DNA of 46,901 nucleotides, from assembly GCA_017464815.1 (NCBI GenBank), contig JAFTYI010000047.1, forward strand, positions 1 through 46,901, written 5' to 3'. Origin of the DNA: Bacteroidaceae bacterium. Its GTDB lineage: Bacteria > Bacteroidota > Bacteroidia > Bacteroidales > Bacteroidaceae. The notes beneath the pieces are model-generated. The model was not told the origin of the DNA and did not search any database. It saw nothing but the letters and a program-made list of their open reading frames with translations. A program made the position numbers and the translations under genes. Every line of letters begins with the position of its first letter. Positions within the stretch are counted from its first letter, which is position 1. Of the stretch, positions 19,201 through 26,043 are shown piece after piece.

Positions 19201-19289
19201 TTGACCTCTTCAAAGCCAAAGACGGCGAAAAGACCCGCAGCGAGCTCCGCATCGTAGAAATTGAATTCTTGGAGACGTTGCAACAGTAA
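16272..19289 (+). CDS. Glycoside hydrolase family 2 enzyme (beta-galactosidase/glucuronidase-like)
   Basis: A 1005-aa secreted enzyme with signal peptide about 1-23 (ending ATA). GH2 sugar-binding jelly-roll at about 30-210 (KKVFIEFEGVRQGADFYLNG), Ig-like immunoglobulin domain about 215-315, TIM barrel about 320-600. The acid/base is probably Glu436 in YECGNESIS and the nucleophile Glu493 in MIATEYCRDEG. C-terminal parts include the usual GH2 linker domain (WKPGTLEAVSYDEAGKEVSR, near 675) and a discoidin-like (F5/8 type C) module near 845-950. The substrate cannot be fixed from sequence; a beta-linked galactose or related sugar of pectic side chains is likely from context. Separate from the other genes by a divergent promoter on its left and a strong hairpin on its right. 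Confidence 0.87.
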   Translation: MKLYARLTALLALILMLPTLATAKGYDREKYNFNPEWLLHIGDLEGAEKIDFPDADWEKVTLPRAHNEDEVFKVNIRHLTDTIAWYRKHFRLPKTAKNKKVFIEFEGVRQGADFYLNGHYLGLHENGAMAVGFDLTPYINYGGENVMAVRTDNNWDYRERATNTKYQWSDRNFNANYGGLPKNVWLHVTDRLYQTLPLYSNMKTTGVYIYAKDIQVKSRTATIHAESEVKNEYKKPMTVGYEVEVVDLDGKSVATFKGEPVTIKGGETATLSAEAPLTGLHFWSWGYGYLYKVKTRLIVKNEVMDEVVTRTGFRKTRFGEGKVWINDRVLQFKGYAQRTSNEWPGVGLSVPAWMSDYSNGLAVEGNANFFRWMHITAWKQDIESCDRVGAMQMLPAGDAEKDRQGRQWEQRTELMRDLIIYNRNNPSVIFYECGNESISREHMVEMKAIRDQYDPHGGRAIGSREMLDIREAEYGGEMLYINKSCHHPMIATEYCRDEGLRKYWDDYSYPYHKHGTGNSAYHSTVTNTSAPKKDASAYNQNQDQLTVEWVRRWYDYWRERPGMGRRVNSGGAKIIFSDTQTHFRGVENYRRSGVVDPLRIPKDGYFAHKVMWNGWVDIEEHGTHIVGHWNYEPTVTKPVYVVSTGDKVELFINGLSQGFGRQDYRFLYTFDSIQWKPGTLEAVSYDEAGKEVSRAALKTVGKPHHLKLTQMKNPAGTFADGHDIVIVQVEVVDANGNRCPLANDMVDFTLEGPAEWRGGIAQGPDNYAFATSLPVECGVTRVLVRSTTEAGKVTLTAKAEGLGTTAESWTTAPVEVVNGLSKHFPGELLPCRLERGETPLTPSYTDKKVDVQILDVRAGVNQETATNSFDDNELSEWRNDGHLSTAWITYKLNRRAAVDDICMKLTGWRQRSYPLEIFAGKQLIWQGSTDKSLGYIHLNIEHPVLSDEITIRLKGAAQESDAFGQIVEVVEPKAGELDLFKAKDGEKTRSELRIVEIEFLETLQQ

Positions 19290-19311
19290 GAGTTTAGTTG
19301 ATTCTACCATA

Positions 19312-19351
19312 AAGTAAGGGGGATGTGCCATTTGACACATCCCCCTTACTT
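19312..19351. terminator. Bidirectional terminator between GH2 and TonB receptor genes
   Basis: Arms 19312-19327 and 19336-19351 form a perfect 16-bp, GC-rich stem with an 8-base loop. It lies in the gap between two convergent genes and carries A/T-rich ends on both sides. Confidence 0.8.
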
Positions 19352-19400
19352 CTAACTGTATACCTATACCGACAGGCCGTATCCACTGCCAAGTCACGAC

Positions 19401-21293
19401 TCACCACTCCAAGCTCACCCCGCCCATGAAGGTGGCTTTGGGCATGGGGAAGCCGTGGTTGACTTCGTAGCGCCGGGCCAGCAGATTCTCGCCCTTGGCA
19501 AAAAGGGAAACGGCGGGAGTGAGGCGGTAGTTGGCCGTGAGATTCCACAGGAGGAACTCCTCCTCCTTGCCTCCATCGCCTACGGTGGTGTGCAGGCCGG
19601 TAATGTATTGCAGGCCGGTGGTGAGGCTGAAGGGGCCATAGTGGGTGTGTGCCCCCACGTATGCCTTGTGCTCGGGCGCGGCAATGACGGGGTACTCCAT
19701 GTGGAGGAAGCTGTAGTTGGCATTCACCCGCCAATGGGGCGACAGGCGGTAGTCGGCCGACAGTTCAAGGCCGCAGTTCTCCACCTCGTCGATGTTGGTA
19801 TTCAGCGGGCGGCCGTTCTCGCGAAGGAGCATGATGAGGTTCTCGCCCGTGATGTAGAAGAGGTTGGCTCCCACGCGCAGGTCGCCGTCGAGCAGTGTCT
19901 GCTTGTAGGCCAGTTCGTAGTTCAGCGTGCGCTCGGGCTTCAGCTCGGGGTTCTGTGGGGGAAACATATACATTTCCTTAATAGTGGGGTTGCGGAATCC
20001 CTTGCTCACCATGGCTTTCAGCTCTATCTCATTCGGAAGAGTAAAGGCCAGTCCGCCCTGCGGCACCAACTCGGTACCCACCTGTGTGTGGTGGTCAACG
20101 CGCAATCCGGCATTAAGCGAAAGCCAGTCGGTCAGGCGTTGCTGCACATCCACGTAAGCGGCCAGTTCATCCTCCGTTCTGTCAGCAATCAGGCTCTCGG
20201 CGTGCGAGAGGCGGTCTTCGTTCCAAGCATGTCCGCCGAAGTGTGTCCAATCGACTCCCACCGTCGTGCGGTTACCCGCGAAGAGCGAGAAGGATTCGTA
20301 GAGCGAAAGGCCCATCATCAGGTCGTCGTGCATGTAAAGCGTGGTGCGCGGAGTGCCGCCGATGGAATAACCGTCGTTCACCTCGTGGTGTCCCCAGTTG
20401 TAATAGGCGCGGATGGCTCCCGAGCTGTTTCCATAGCGGTTGGTCAGGGCCACGGAGGCTGTGCCGCGCATCACCCGTTGGTCGTTGTCGATGAGGGGGC
20501 TGTGCACTTCGCCGGGATTCTCGGCATCGAAGTAAGTAATGTTCACGTCGCCCACGGCCTGCCAGTGTCCGTTGAAGTCGTAGCCCACCTTGAGGAAGCC
20601 GGCATACTGCTCGAAGGTGTTGTCGGGGCGATGTCCGTCGGTGCGTCCGTAGTTCAAGCCGATGATGCTGCTGAACTTACCCTTCCGCACCCGCTGTGTC
20701 AGCTCGCCCTGCACCGTACCGTAGGAACCGGCCGACAGGCGCACGTGGGTCTTTGCCCCGTCCTCCTTCATCTGTCGGGTGACGATGTTCACCACGCCAC
20801 CCATGGCGTTGGAGCCATAGAGGGCCGAGGCCGGTCCGCGAAGCACCTCCACACGCTCGGCCAGCATCGTCTGGCAAGCGTCGGCAATGGAGTGGCCATA
20901 GAGTCCGGCGTATTGGGGCATACCGTCAATCAGCACCAGCACTCCGGCATTGGGACTGCTGCCCCCTACCCCACGCAGGGTGAAGGCACCGGCCGCATCG
21001 GTTGACACACCGTAGCCCAACACACCACGGCTGGTGGTGAAGAGGCCGGGCACCTGTTCGTTCAGCGTCGGCAGGATGGAATTGCGGTGGTGCTCCGTCA
21101 GCTTGTCGTGCGAAAGGGTTGTCACCGTCATGGGCAGGTGGCGCACGTCGGTCTCGTGCCGCGTGCCGGTGACCACAATATTGTCGAGCAAAATACTGTC
21201 ATTCAATTGGGCCAATGCCGCACAAGGCAACAGCATTGCGGCCATCAGCATACGGGATTTGTAGTGTCTCATCATACTATTTCTTTTTTTCAT
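19401..21293 (-). CDS. TonB-dependent outer-membrane receptor (non-SusC type)
   Basis: About 630 aa from the ATG at 21293. An alternative ATG at 21275 gives 624 aa and a more usual leader distance from the promoter at 21309. Signal peptide ends at about ALAQ. The plug domain carries IVVTGTR and EVLRGPASALYGSNAMGG; the 22-strand barrel ends in an aromatic residue (SLEW), as expected for BamA recognition. It lacks the carboxypeptidase-regulatory N-terminal domain of SusC and has no SusD neighbour, so it resembles siderophore, cobalamin or metal receptors more than glycan porins. Its substrate is not visible. The locus may be only physically linked to the pectin genes. Confidence 0.85.
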   Translation of the reverse strand: MKKRNSMMRHYKSRMLMAAMLLPCAALAQLNDSILLDNIVVTGTRHETDVRHLPMTVTTLSHDKLTEHHRNSILPTLNEQVPGLFTTSRGVLGYGVSTDAAGAFTLRGVGGSSPNAGVLVLIDGMPQYAGLYGHSIADACQTMLAERVEVLRGPASALYGSNAMGGVVNIVTRQMKEDGAKTHVRLSAGSYGTVQGELTQRVRKGKFSSIIGLNYGRTDGHRPDNTFEQYAGFLKVGYDFNGHWQAVGDVNITYFDAENPGEVHSPLIDNDQRVMRGTASVALTNRYGNSSGAIRAYYNWGHHEVNDGYSIGGTPRTTLYMHDDLMMGLSLYESFSLFAGNRTTVGVDWTHFGGHAWNEDRLSHAESLIADRTEDELAAYVDVQQRLTDWLSLNAGLRVDHHTQVGTELVPQGGLAFTLPNEIELKAMVSKGFRNPTIKEMYMFPPQNPELKPERTLNYELAYKQTLLDGDLRVGANLFYITGENLIMLLRENGRPLNTNIDEVENCGLELSADYRLSPHWRVNANYSFLHMEYPVIAAPEHKAYVGAHTHYGPFSLTTGLQYITGLHTTVGDGGKEEEFLLWNLTANYRLTPAVSLFAKGENLLARRYEVNHGFPMPKATFMGGVSLEW

Positions 21294-21308
21294 TAACTTC
21301 TCAGGCTG

Positions 21309-21316
21309 CAAAGATA
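21309..21316 (-). promoter_or_regulatory. -7 element of the TonB receptor promoter
   Basis: TATCTTTG on the minus strand. It would start transcription at about 21302, leaving only about 9 bases before the ATG at 21293 but about 27 before the ATG at 21275; this favours the downstream start. The MITE copy at 21370 lies about 54 bases upstream of it. Confidence 0.55.
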
Positions 21317-21369
21317 ATTATTTTTACAATACCATGCTTATATCTTTCACGGAAATTTTTATATCTTTT

Positions 21370-21543
21370 TATTAGTGTCCGCTAAAAACTTCAATTGATT
21401 TATTTCCCTGCAAGTTTATGCCGTCTCTGTCATTCTGAACGAAGTGAAGAATGACAAGAGACCGTCAGTGGGCATAAAAGAGGCTTATCCACATCTAAAA
21501 TATTTAAGGACAGGGAATTATTACTGTTTAGCGGACACTAATA
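21370..21543. mobile_element. MITE-like element, copy 2 (174 bp) with 9-bp target duplication
   Basis: Same length and 17-bp terminal inverted repeats (21370-21386, 21527-21543) as copy 1, near-identical inside. It is flanked on both sides by ATATCTTTT (21361-21369 and 21544-21552), a perfect 9-base target duplication. The 23-bp core at 21431-21453 is the exact reverse complement of the core in copy 1 (6339-6361), while the arms keep the same orientation. It is inserted in the region upstream of the TonB receptor gene. Confidence 0.85.
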
Positions 21544-21563
21544 ATATCTTTTACGGGATGCAT

Positions 21564-21717
21564 CAGAGGCTCCTGGTCGGCCGGAAATAATGACAGGGTT
21601 GAAACGCCCTGGAAGATTTAAATCTTCAACGCTGAAGATTTATATCTTCAAGGCTCAACATCTATATCTTCAAGGCTTGCCGACCGTATCTTTCAAGCCT
21701 TGTCATCCGTGCCTCTG
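21564..21717. repeat. 154-bp nested quasi-palindrome with degenerate 22-bp repeats
   Basis: Nested inverted arms: CAGAGGC (21564-21570) with GCCTCTG (21711-21717), and 21590-21604 with 21691-21706. Inside are palindromes such as GAAGATTTAAATCTTC (21612-21627) and three to four degenerate units of about 22 bases centred on TTTATATCTTCAAGGC (about 21611-21695). No ORF. It lies downstream of the GH43 terminator. Confidence 0.6.
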
Positions 21718-21728
21718 TTATAGAATAA

Positions 21729-21764
21729 AAGAATCCGACAGCCCCAAGGGGCCATCGGATTCTT
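21729..21764 (-). terminator. Intrinsic terminator of the GH43 gene
   Basis: Arms 21729-21745 and 21748-21764 pair over 17 positions with two mismatches, with GGGGC/GCCCC at the tip. On the minus strand the stem runs into TTTTATTCTA. It lies 28 bases past the GH43 stop. Confidence 0.8.
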
Positions 21765-21791
21765 CATCATTCATTCTTCATCCATCAGTTT

Positions 21792-23783
21792 TCACTCTCC
21801 GAGCTTCACGCCACGAAGGGTAGGCTTGACGGGCTGGATAGTGCCGTCCTCGTTGAAGTACATGCGGTCGATGCAGACTTCGCGGTGAACACCGGGGCCT
21901 TTGTCGCGCTCGATGTAGTCCTTGTTGATGCGGTGGTAAACGATGTACCACTCATCGGTGTCGGGAATCTGGAGCACGCTGTTGTGGGCAGGACCGTAGA
22001 TTTCACGCTTGTGGTCGGCACGCAGGATGACGGGTTCCTTAGCCACTTCGATGGGGCCGAGGGGCGACTTGGCGGTTCCGTAGGCCACGTGGTAGTTGGG
22101 CGAACCGGTGTCGTCAACCGACCAAAGGAAATAGTAGAGACCGTTGCGATAGAACACGTAGGGAGCCTCGCGGTAGGCATAGTCGCGCAGCGAGCCGCCC
22201 TCGGGAGTCATCACCGTGATGGTGGACTCGTCGATAGAGGTCATGTCGTCGTTGAGTTTGGCTCCGGCCATGTAGCCGTTGCCCCAGTAGAAGTAGCTCT
22301 GTCCGCTGACGGGGTCGGTGAAGACGTCGCCATCAATCTGCTGTCCGCGGCCGACGGGCGACTTGCTGATCATGGGATGACCCAGCGCATCGGTGAAGGG
22401 ACCCGTGGGATGGTCGGCCACGGCCACACCAATCTGCTTGCCACCAGTGCCCTCAATCCAGTTGCCGCTGAAGTAGAAGAAATACTTGTACTTGCCGTCG
22501 ATGAGCTTCTCCTCGATACAGGGAGCCCAAGCGTTGCCATCGGCCCATTTTACCTGGTCGGTCTTGAGGTCGAGGATGGTGCCTTCGTCCTTCCAGTTGG
22601 TGAGGTCATCGGATGAATAGACGTTGAAGGTGTGTCCGCCCCATCCGGGAGTGCCGTCGGTGGTGGGATAGATGTAGTACTTGCCTGTCTGCTTGGAGTA
22701 GAGCACTTCGGGGTCGGCACGGAAGCCTTCAATCACCGGGTTGCGGGCCTCGGTGTTGGGCCACTGCTTGCGCAGGCGGTCGGCCTCCTCGCGGGTGATG
22801 GTGATGGTGGTACCATGGCGGGGAGTGAAGAGGCCGCGGGTCTTGGTCTGGGCAATCTTCTCGAAGTTATGGAGGTCCTTGCTCTTGCAGAACTCGTAGT
22901 AGCCCGAGCCGTAGCAGTCGTACATGAGAATCCACTCGTCGGAATCGATGAGCTTGAACACGCCCGAACCCTCAACAGCTACATTGGTCTGCTGGAGGTA
23001 TTTGCGTTCGGGAGTCCACTCGCCACGCAGTTCCTTGGCTGTGGCCTGCTGGATGCCGTTGCCCTCGCCCTCGGTCTTGAAGAACATGTGGTAGAGGCCG
23101 TCGGCTTCGTTGAAGACGATGTCGGCATCAATGGTGTTGGCTCCGTGGTCGTAGAGGATTTCAGGACGAGACAGCTCGGTGAAGTCCTCGTTGGCATAGG
23201 AGCAATAGATGACGTAGTGGGTCTTGTGGTCGTCGGAGGGGTCGGCGTTCTCGCGGGCTTCGCGATGCACATCGCCGTTCCAACCGATGGAGTAATAGAC
23301 CATGTACTTCTTTGCCACAGGGTCGTAGATGGTCTGGGGTGCCCACACCTGGTTCAGCTTGTCGCGGTCAAACATGTCGGGCCATGTTTCGGGGAAGTCG
23401 ATGGCCGAGCTGGTCCAGTTGATGAGGTCGTTACTCTTGAGGAGGACAAGTCCGTCGTTGCTGCTCCATCCGTCCCAACTGCGCATGTCGGTGACCACCA
23501 TGTAGAAGGTCTTCCCGTCCTCGCCACGCAGGATGTGGGGGTCGCGCACGCACTTCTTGCGGGCAATGTCGGCCGACGAGATGATAGGCTCACCATCGTT
23601 CAGCAAGGTGTAGTTGTAACCATCGTCGCTGAGGGCGAAGCAAATCTGCTCTTCTTCGGGAGCATTGCCGGTGAAATAGGCAAACAAGTAGCTCTCCATC
23701 TTGGGCTGGGCACAACCGCCAAGCACCATCGAAACGGCTGCCGCCGAGGCCATAAAGGCACTTTTCAATCTTTTTCTGTTCAT
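21792..23783 (-). CDS. Lipoprotein with two GH43 modules
   Basis: A 663-aa surface or periplasmic lipoprotein with lipobox LGGC and Cys24. Two five-bladed propellers of the GH43 type follow. Module 1 is about 30-335: CVRDPHIL with Asp81, a mid IDADIVF aspartate, and VEGSGVFK with Glu271. Module 2 is about 347-655: GFRADPEVLY with Asp357, a QQIDGDVF aspartate, and YREAPYVFY glutamate. Both keep the Asp/Asp/Glu pattern, so both may be active. GH43 enzymes act on alpha-L-arabinofuranosyl, beta-xylosyl or beta-galactosyl links; arabinan or arabinogalactan side chains of pectin fit the context. Single GH43 enzymes are usually 300-550 aa, so the tandem arrangement is notable. It has its own terminator; no clear promoter consensus was found upstream. 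Confidence 0.85.
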   Translation of the reverse strand: MNRKRLKSAFMASAAAVSMVLGGCAQPKMESYLFAYFTGNAPEEEQICFALSDDGYNYTLLNDGEPIISSADIARKKCVRDPHILRGEDGKTFYMVVTDMRSWDGWSSNDGLVLLKSNDLINWTSSAIDFPETWPDMFDRDKLNQVWAPQTIYDPVAKKYMVYYSIGWNGDVHREARENADPSDDHKTHYVIYCSYANEDFTELSRPEILYDHGANTIDADIVFNEADGLYHMFFKTEGEGNGIQQATAKELRGEWTPERKYLQQTNVAVEGSGVFKLIDSDEWILMYDCYGSGYYEFCKSKDLHNFEKIAQTKTRGLFTPRHGTTITITREEADRLRKQWPNTEARNPVIEGFRADPEVLYSKQTGKYYIYPTTDGTPGWGGHTFNVYSSDDLTNWKDEGTILDLKTDQVKWADGNAWAPCIEEKLIDGKYKYFFYFSGNWIEGTGGKQIGVAVADHPTGPFTDALGHPMISKSPVGRGQQIDGDVFTDPVSGQSYFYWGNGYMAGAKLNDDMTSIDESTITVMTPEGGSLRDYAYREAPYVFYRNGLYYFLWSVDDTGSPNYHVAYGTAKSPLGPIEVAKEPVILRADHKREIYGPAHNSVLQIPDTDEWYIVYHRINKDYIERDKGPGVHREVCIDRMYFNEDGTIQPVKPTLRGVKLGE

Positions 23784-24039
23784 AAAGTTAATGTTAGGTT
23801 TATAGGTTAATAATTAAAGTTTCGCAAGCTCAACTTTCTTGTAGTTAAAGGGAGATATCGCTTCGCTCCCTTGGGAGATAAAGGCCAATAGTATAGCAAA
23901 TCATTTGGCATTTATCTCAGGTTACTTGACATCACAGATTGTGACTTCAAAGGTTCACTCCTTCCGCTTCGCTCATCTCCTTCTTTCAACCCCTCTACCA
24001 CTCGCCTTTCTTTTCACCCCCTCCGCTTCGCTCGTCCCG

Positions 24040-24116
24040 CCTAAGACAGGGGGACAGTTTGGATAGTTCTGCTTGCATGGTGTACAAAACTATCCAAACT
24101 CCTCCCCTGTCTTAGG
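24040..24116. repeat. Large palindrome with 29-base arms
   Basis: Arm 1 (24040-24068) and arm 2 (24088-24116) are inverted copies with about three mismatches around a 19-base loop. Each arm joins a CCTAAGACAGGGG block to a GTTTGGATAGTT block. Confidence 0.75.
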
Positions 24117-24153
24117 GGAGGTTCCGCAGGGGGAGGGGTTATAATCCGTCCTT

Positions 24154-24245
24154 CTGTCATCCTGAGCTTGCCGAAGGATCTCAGAGGTCTCCTGACGGAC
24201 TCTATGCTATTCCTTGAGACCCTTCGACTACGCTCAGGGTGACAG
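24154..24245. repeat. CTGTCATCCTGAGC-type inverted repeat
   Basis: Arms 24154-24187 and 24212-24245 are imperfect inverted repeats (roughly four of five positions match) with CTGTCA..CCTGAGC..CGAAGG..TCTCA wording, flanked by GGTCTCCTGACGG and GGAGACCGTCGG. The wording resembles the core hairpin of the MITE copies (CTGTCATTCTGAAC..). Confidence 0.65.
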
Positions 24246-24279
24246 GAGACCGTCGGTTTGGCATAAAGGCATTTCAAAT

Positions 24280-24331
24280 GCGGATGAACGAATATCAGCA
24301 ACTTAAATCCGCGTCATCCGCGTCTAAAAAG
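24280..24331. repeat. GCGGATGA hairpin, third member of the CGGAT family
   Basis: GCGGATGA near 24280 pairs with TCATCCGC near 24314-24321. The wording ATCCGCGTCATCCGCGTCTAA parallels that of 12041-12063 and 6211-6242. It lies just past the metY stop on the minus strand and may serve as its terminator. Confidence 0.45.
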
Positions 24332-24341
24332 TTAATTACTC

Positions 24342-25619
24342 TCACTCCATCGCCTGCTTGAGGTCGGCAATGATGTCCTCGACGTGCTCGATACCGACAG
24401 AAAGGCGGATGAGGTCGGGGGCAACACCGGCTTCGATGAGCTGTTCCTCGGTGAGCTGACGGTGAGTGTGGCTGGCAGGATGGAGCACACAGGTGCGGGC
24501 ATCGGCCACATGGGTGACGATGCAGGCCAACTTCAGGTTGTCCATAAAGCGGATGGCATCCTCGCGCGTTCCCTTCAGACCAAAGGCAATGACACCACAC
24601 GAGCCACCGGGCAGGTACTTCTGAGCCAAGTCATAATACTTGTTTCCCTTCAAACCGCAATAGTTCACCCAAGCCACCTTGTCGTTAGCCTCCAACCACT
24701 CGGCCACAGCCTGAGCATTGCGGCAATGCTGGGGCATACGCAAATGCAGGGTCTCCAATCCGAGATTCAGGAGGAAAGCATTCTGAGGCGACTGGATAGA
24801 ACCGAGGTCACGCATGAGTTGGGCCGTAGCCTTTGTCATGTAAGCCATCTTGCCGAATGCCTTGGTATAGGTGAGGCCATGATATGATTCATCAGGAGTG
24901 GTCAGGCCGGGGAACTTGTCGGCATGAGCCTCCCAATCGAAGTTTCCGCTATCGACGATGACACCGCCCACGGCAGTAGCATGTCCGTCCATATACTTGG
25001 TGGTTGAATGGGTGACGATGTCGGCTCCCCACTCGAAGGGACGGCAGTTGATGGGGGTGGCAAAGGTGTTGTCAACGACGAGGGGCACACCGTGGCTGTG
25101 GGCAATGCGGGCAAACTTCTCGATATCGAGCACTGCACAGCTGGGGTTGGAGATGGTTTCGCCAAACAGGGCCTTCGTGTTGGGGCGGAAAGCGGCACCG
25201 ATTTCCTCCTCAGTGGCATCCGCATCGACAAAAGTGACATCGATGCCGAGCTTCTTCATCGTGACGGCAAAGAGGTTGAAGGTGCCGCCATAGATGGCCG
25301 AAGCGCAGACAAAATGGTCACCGGCCTGGCAGATGTTGAAGATGGCATAGAAGTTGGCGGCCTGACCGCTGGAGGTGAGCATGGCACCAACACCCCCCTC
25401 AAGAGCGGCAATCTTGGCAGCCACGGCATCGTTGGTGGGGTTCTGCAAACGGGTGTAGAAGTAACCACTGTCCTCCAAATCAAAAAGGCGGGCCATCTGC
25501 TCACTGGTGTCATACTTGAATGTCGTGCTCTGATAGATGGGCAGCACACGCGGCTCGCCCTTCTTGGGTTGCCATCCGCCCTGCACACAGAGGGTTTCCG
25601 GCTTCAAATTCTTCTCCAT
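24342..25619 (-). CDS. metY: O-acetylhomoserine sulfhydrylase (PLP enzyme)
   Basis: A 425-aa cytoplasmic enzyme of the Cys/Met metabolism PLP family. It should convert O-acetylhomoserine and sulfide (or methanethiol) to homocysteine (or methionine). Seen: the N-terminal ETLCVQGGWQP block, YTRLQNPTNDA, the SSGQAANF phosphate-binding turn, DNTFATPI, and the PLP lysine Lys208 in THSTTKYMDGHATA. The length fits O-acetylhomoserine sulfhydrylases (about 425-430 aa) better than cystathionine gamma-synthases (about 380). It is single, with its own promoter, and appears unrelated to the pectin locus. Confidence 0.9.
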   Translation of the reverse strand: MEKNLKPETLCVQGGWQPKKGEPRVLPIYQSTTFKYDTSEQMARLFDLEDSGYFYTRLQNPTNDAVAAKIAALEGGVGAMLTSSGQAANFYAIFNICQAGDHFVCASAIYGGTFNLFAVTMKKLGIDVTFVDADATEEEIGAAFRPNTKALFGETISNPSCAVLDIEKFARIAHSHGVPLVVDNTFATPINCRPFEWGADIVTHSTTKYMDGHATAVGGVIVDSGNFDWEAHADKFPGLTTPDESYHGLTYTKAFGKMAYMTKATAQLMRDLGSIQSPQNAFLLNLGLETLHLRMPQHCRNAQAVAEWLEANDKVAWVNYCGLKGNKYYDLAQKYLPGGSCGVIAFGLKGTREDAIRFMDNLKLACIVTHVADARTCVLHPASHTHRQLTEEQLIEAGVAPDLIRLSVGIEHVEDIIADLKQAME

Positions 25620-25657
25620 ATCGATATGTCTTTTTAATAAATTTCTAAAATACCGTG

Positions 25658-25665
25658 CAAAGATA
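25658..25665 (-). promoter_or_regulatory. -7 element of the metY promoter
   Basis: TATCTTTG on the minus strand, 38 bases upstream of the metY start. I see no riboswitch-like leader between them, as the leader is only about 32 bases. Confidence 0.55.
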
Positions 25666-25744
25666 CTCTTTTTTAGAAGAATTTGACAGACTTATGCAAA
25701 AAACTAAACCAATCACATGCATTTTTATCGCGCATATAAATTCC

Positions 25745-25966
25745 TCACTGCTGAAGAATACGTTCTTCCGTCGGTACAAGGCATTGTTTGAGATATTCCA
25801 ACGTGCGATCAATGATTTGAGGCACGGGGTTTAGGAATCAATTGTATTGAGTACAATCTCCACTTGCTGATGAAGTGCCACCAAATCTTCGTTCTTCAAT
25901 ATTCCTTCTGAGTCAAAATCCGTTTCCCTCGTTCCTTCATAACAAGTGATTCCATGTCTTTTTGTA
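25745..25966 (-). pseudogene. Possible decayed ORF between rplQ and metY
   Basis: On the minus strand one frame reads a plausible peptide (EGTRETDFDSEGILKNEDLV, then ALHQQVEIVLNTIDS) to a stop at 25831. Shifting frame at that point continues with LNPVPQIIDRTLEYLKQCL to a stop at 25745. A third frame starts at an ATG at 25955. The ORF-track-style start at 26013 would run through the rplQ terminator and is not credible. I do not recognise the family. It may be a frameshifted gene remnant or chance. Confidence 0.3.
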
Positions 25967-25991
25967 GAAAAGACAAGTATTGACAACAAAA

Positions 25992-26017
25992 AGGGATGCC
26001 ACCAATGTGACATCCCT
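25992..26017 (-). terminator. Intrinsic terminator of the ribosomal protein operon
   Basis: On the minus strand AGGGATGtCAC and GTGgCATCCCT pair around a 4-base loop and run directly into TTTTTG. It lies 27 bases past the rplQ stop and marks the 3' end of the long operon. Confidence 0.85.
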
Positions 26018-26043
26018 CTTCATCATATATATCAATGCTATGA

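Larger units (their letters stand above)
23784..24341. other. 558-bp non-coding, repeat-rich spacer
   Basis: There is no plausible gene. It contains the repeated hairpin sequence at 23817-23836, several CGCTTCGCTC words (about 23858, 23957, 24024), a large palindrome (24040-24116), a CCTGAGC-type inverted repeat (24154-24245) and a GCGGATGA/TCATCCGC hairpin (24280-24331). This looks like a collecting place for short dispersed repeats. Confidence 0.7.

Noticed and set aside
19455-21005. 516-aa plus-strand ORF opposite the TonB receptor
   Set aside because: Antisense shadow; the receptor on the minus strand has a signal peptide, plug motif and barrel end.
22632-23810. 392-aa plus-strand ORF opposite the GH43 lipoprotein
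   Set aside because: Val/Gly-rich antisense shadow; no recognisable features.
23858-24140. Repeated CGCTTCGCTC words as a possible CRISPR array
   Set aside because: Units are short, unevenly spaced and lack uniform spacers; they fit dispersed hairpin repeats. No cas genes are present.
25620-25700. Methionine or SAM riboswitch before metY
   Set aside because: The leader between the predicted promoter and the start codon is only about 32 bases, too short for a known aptamer.
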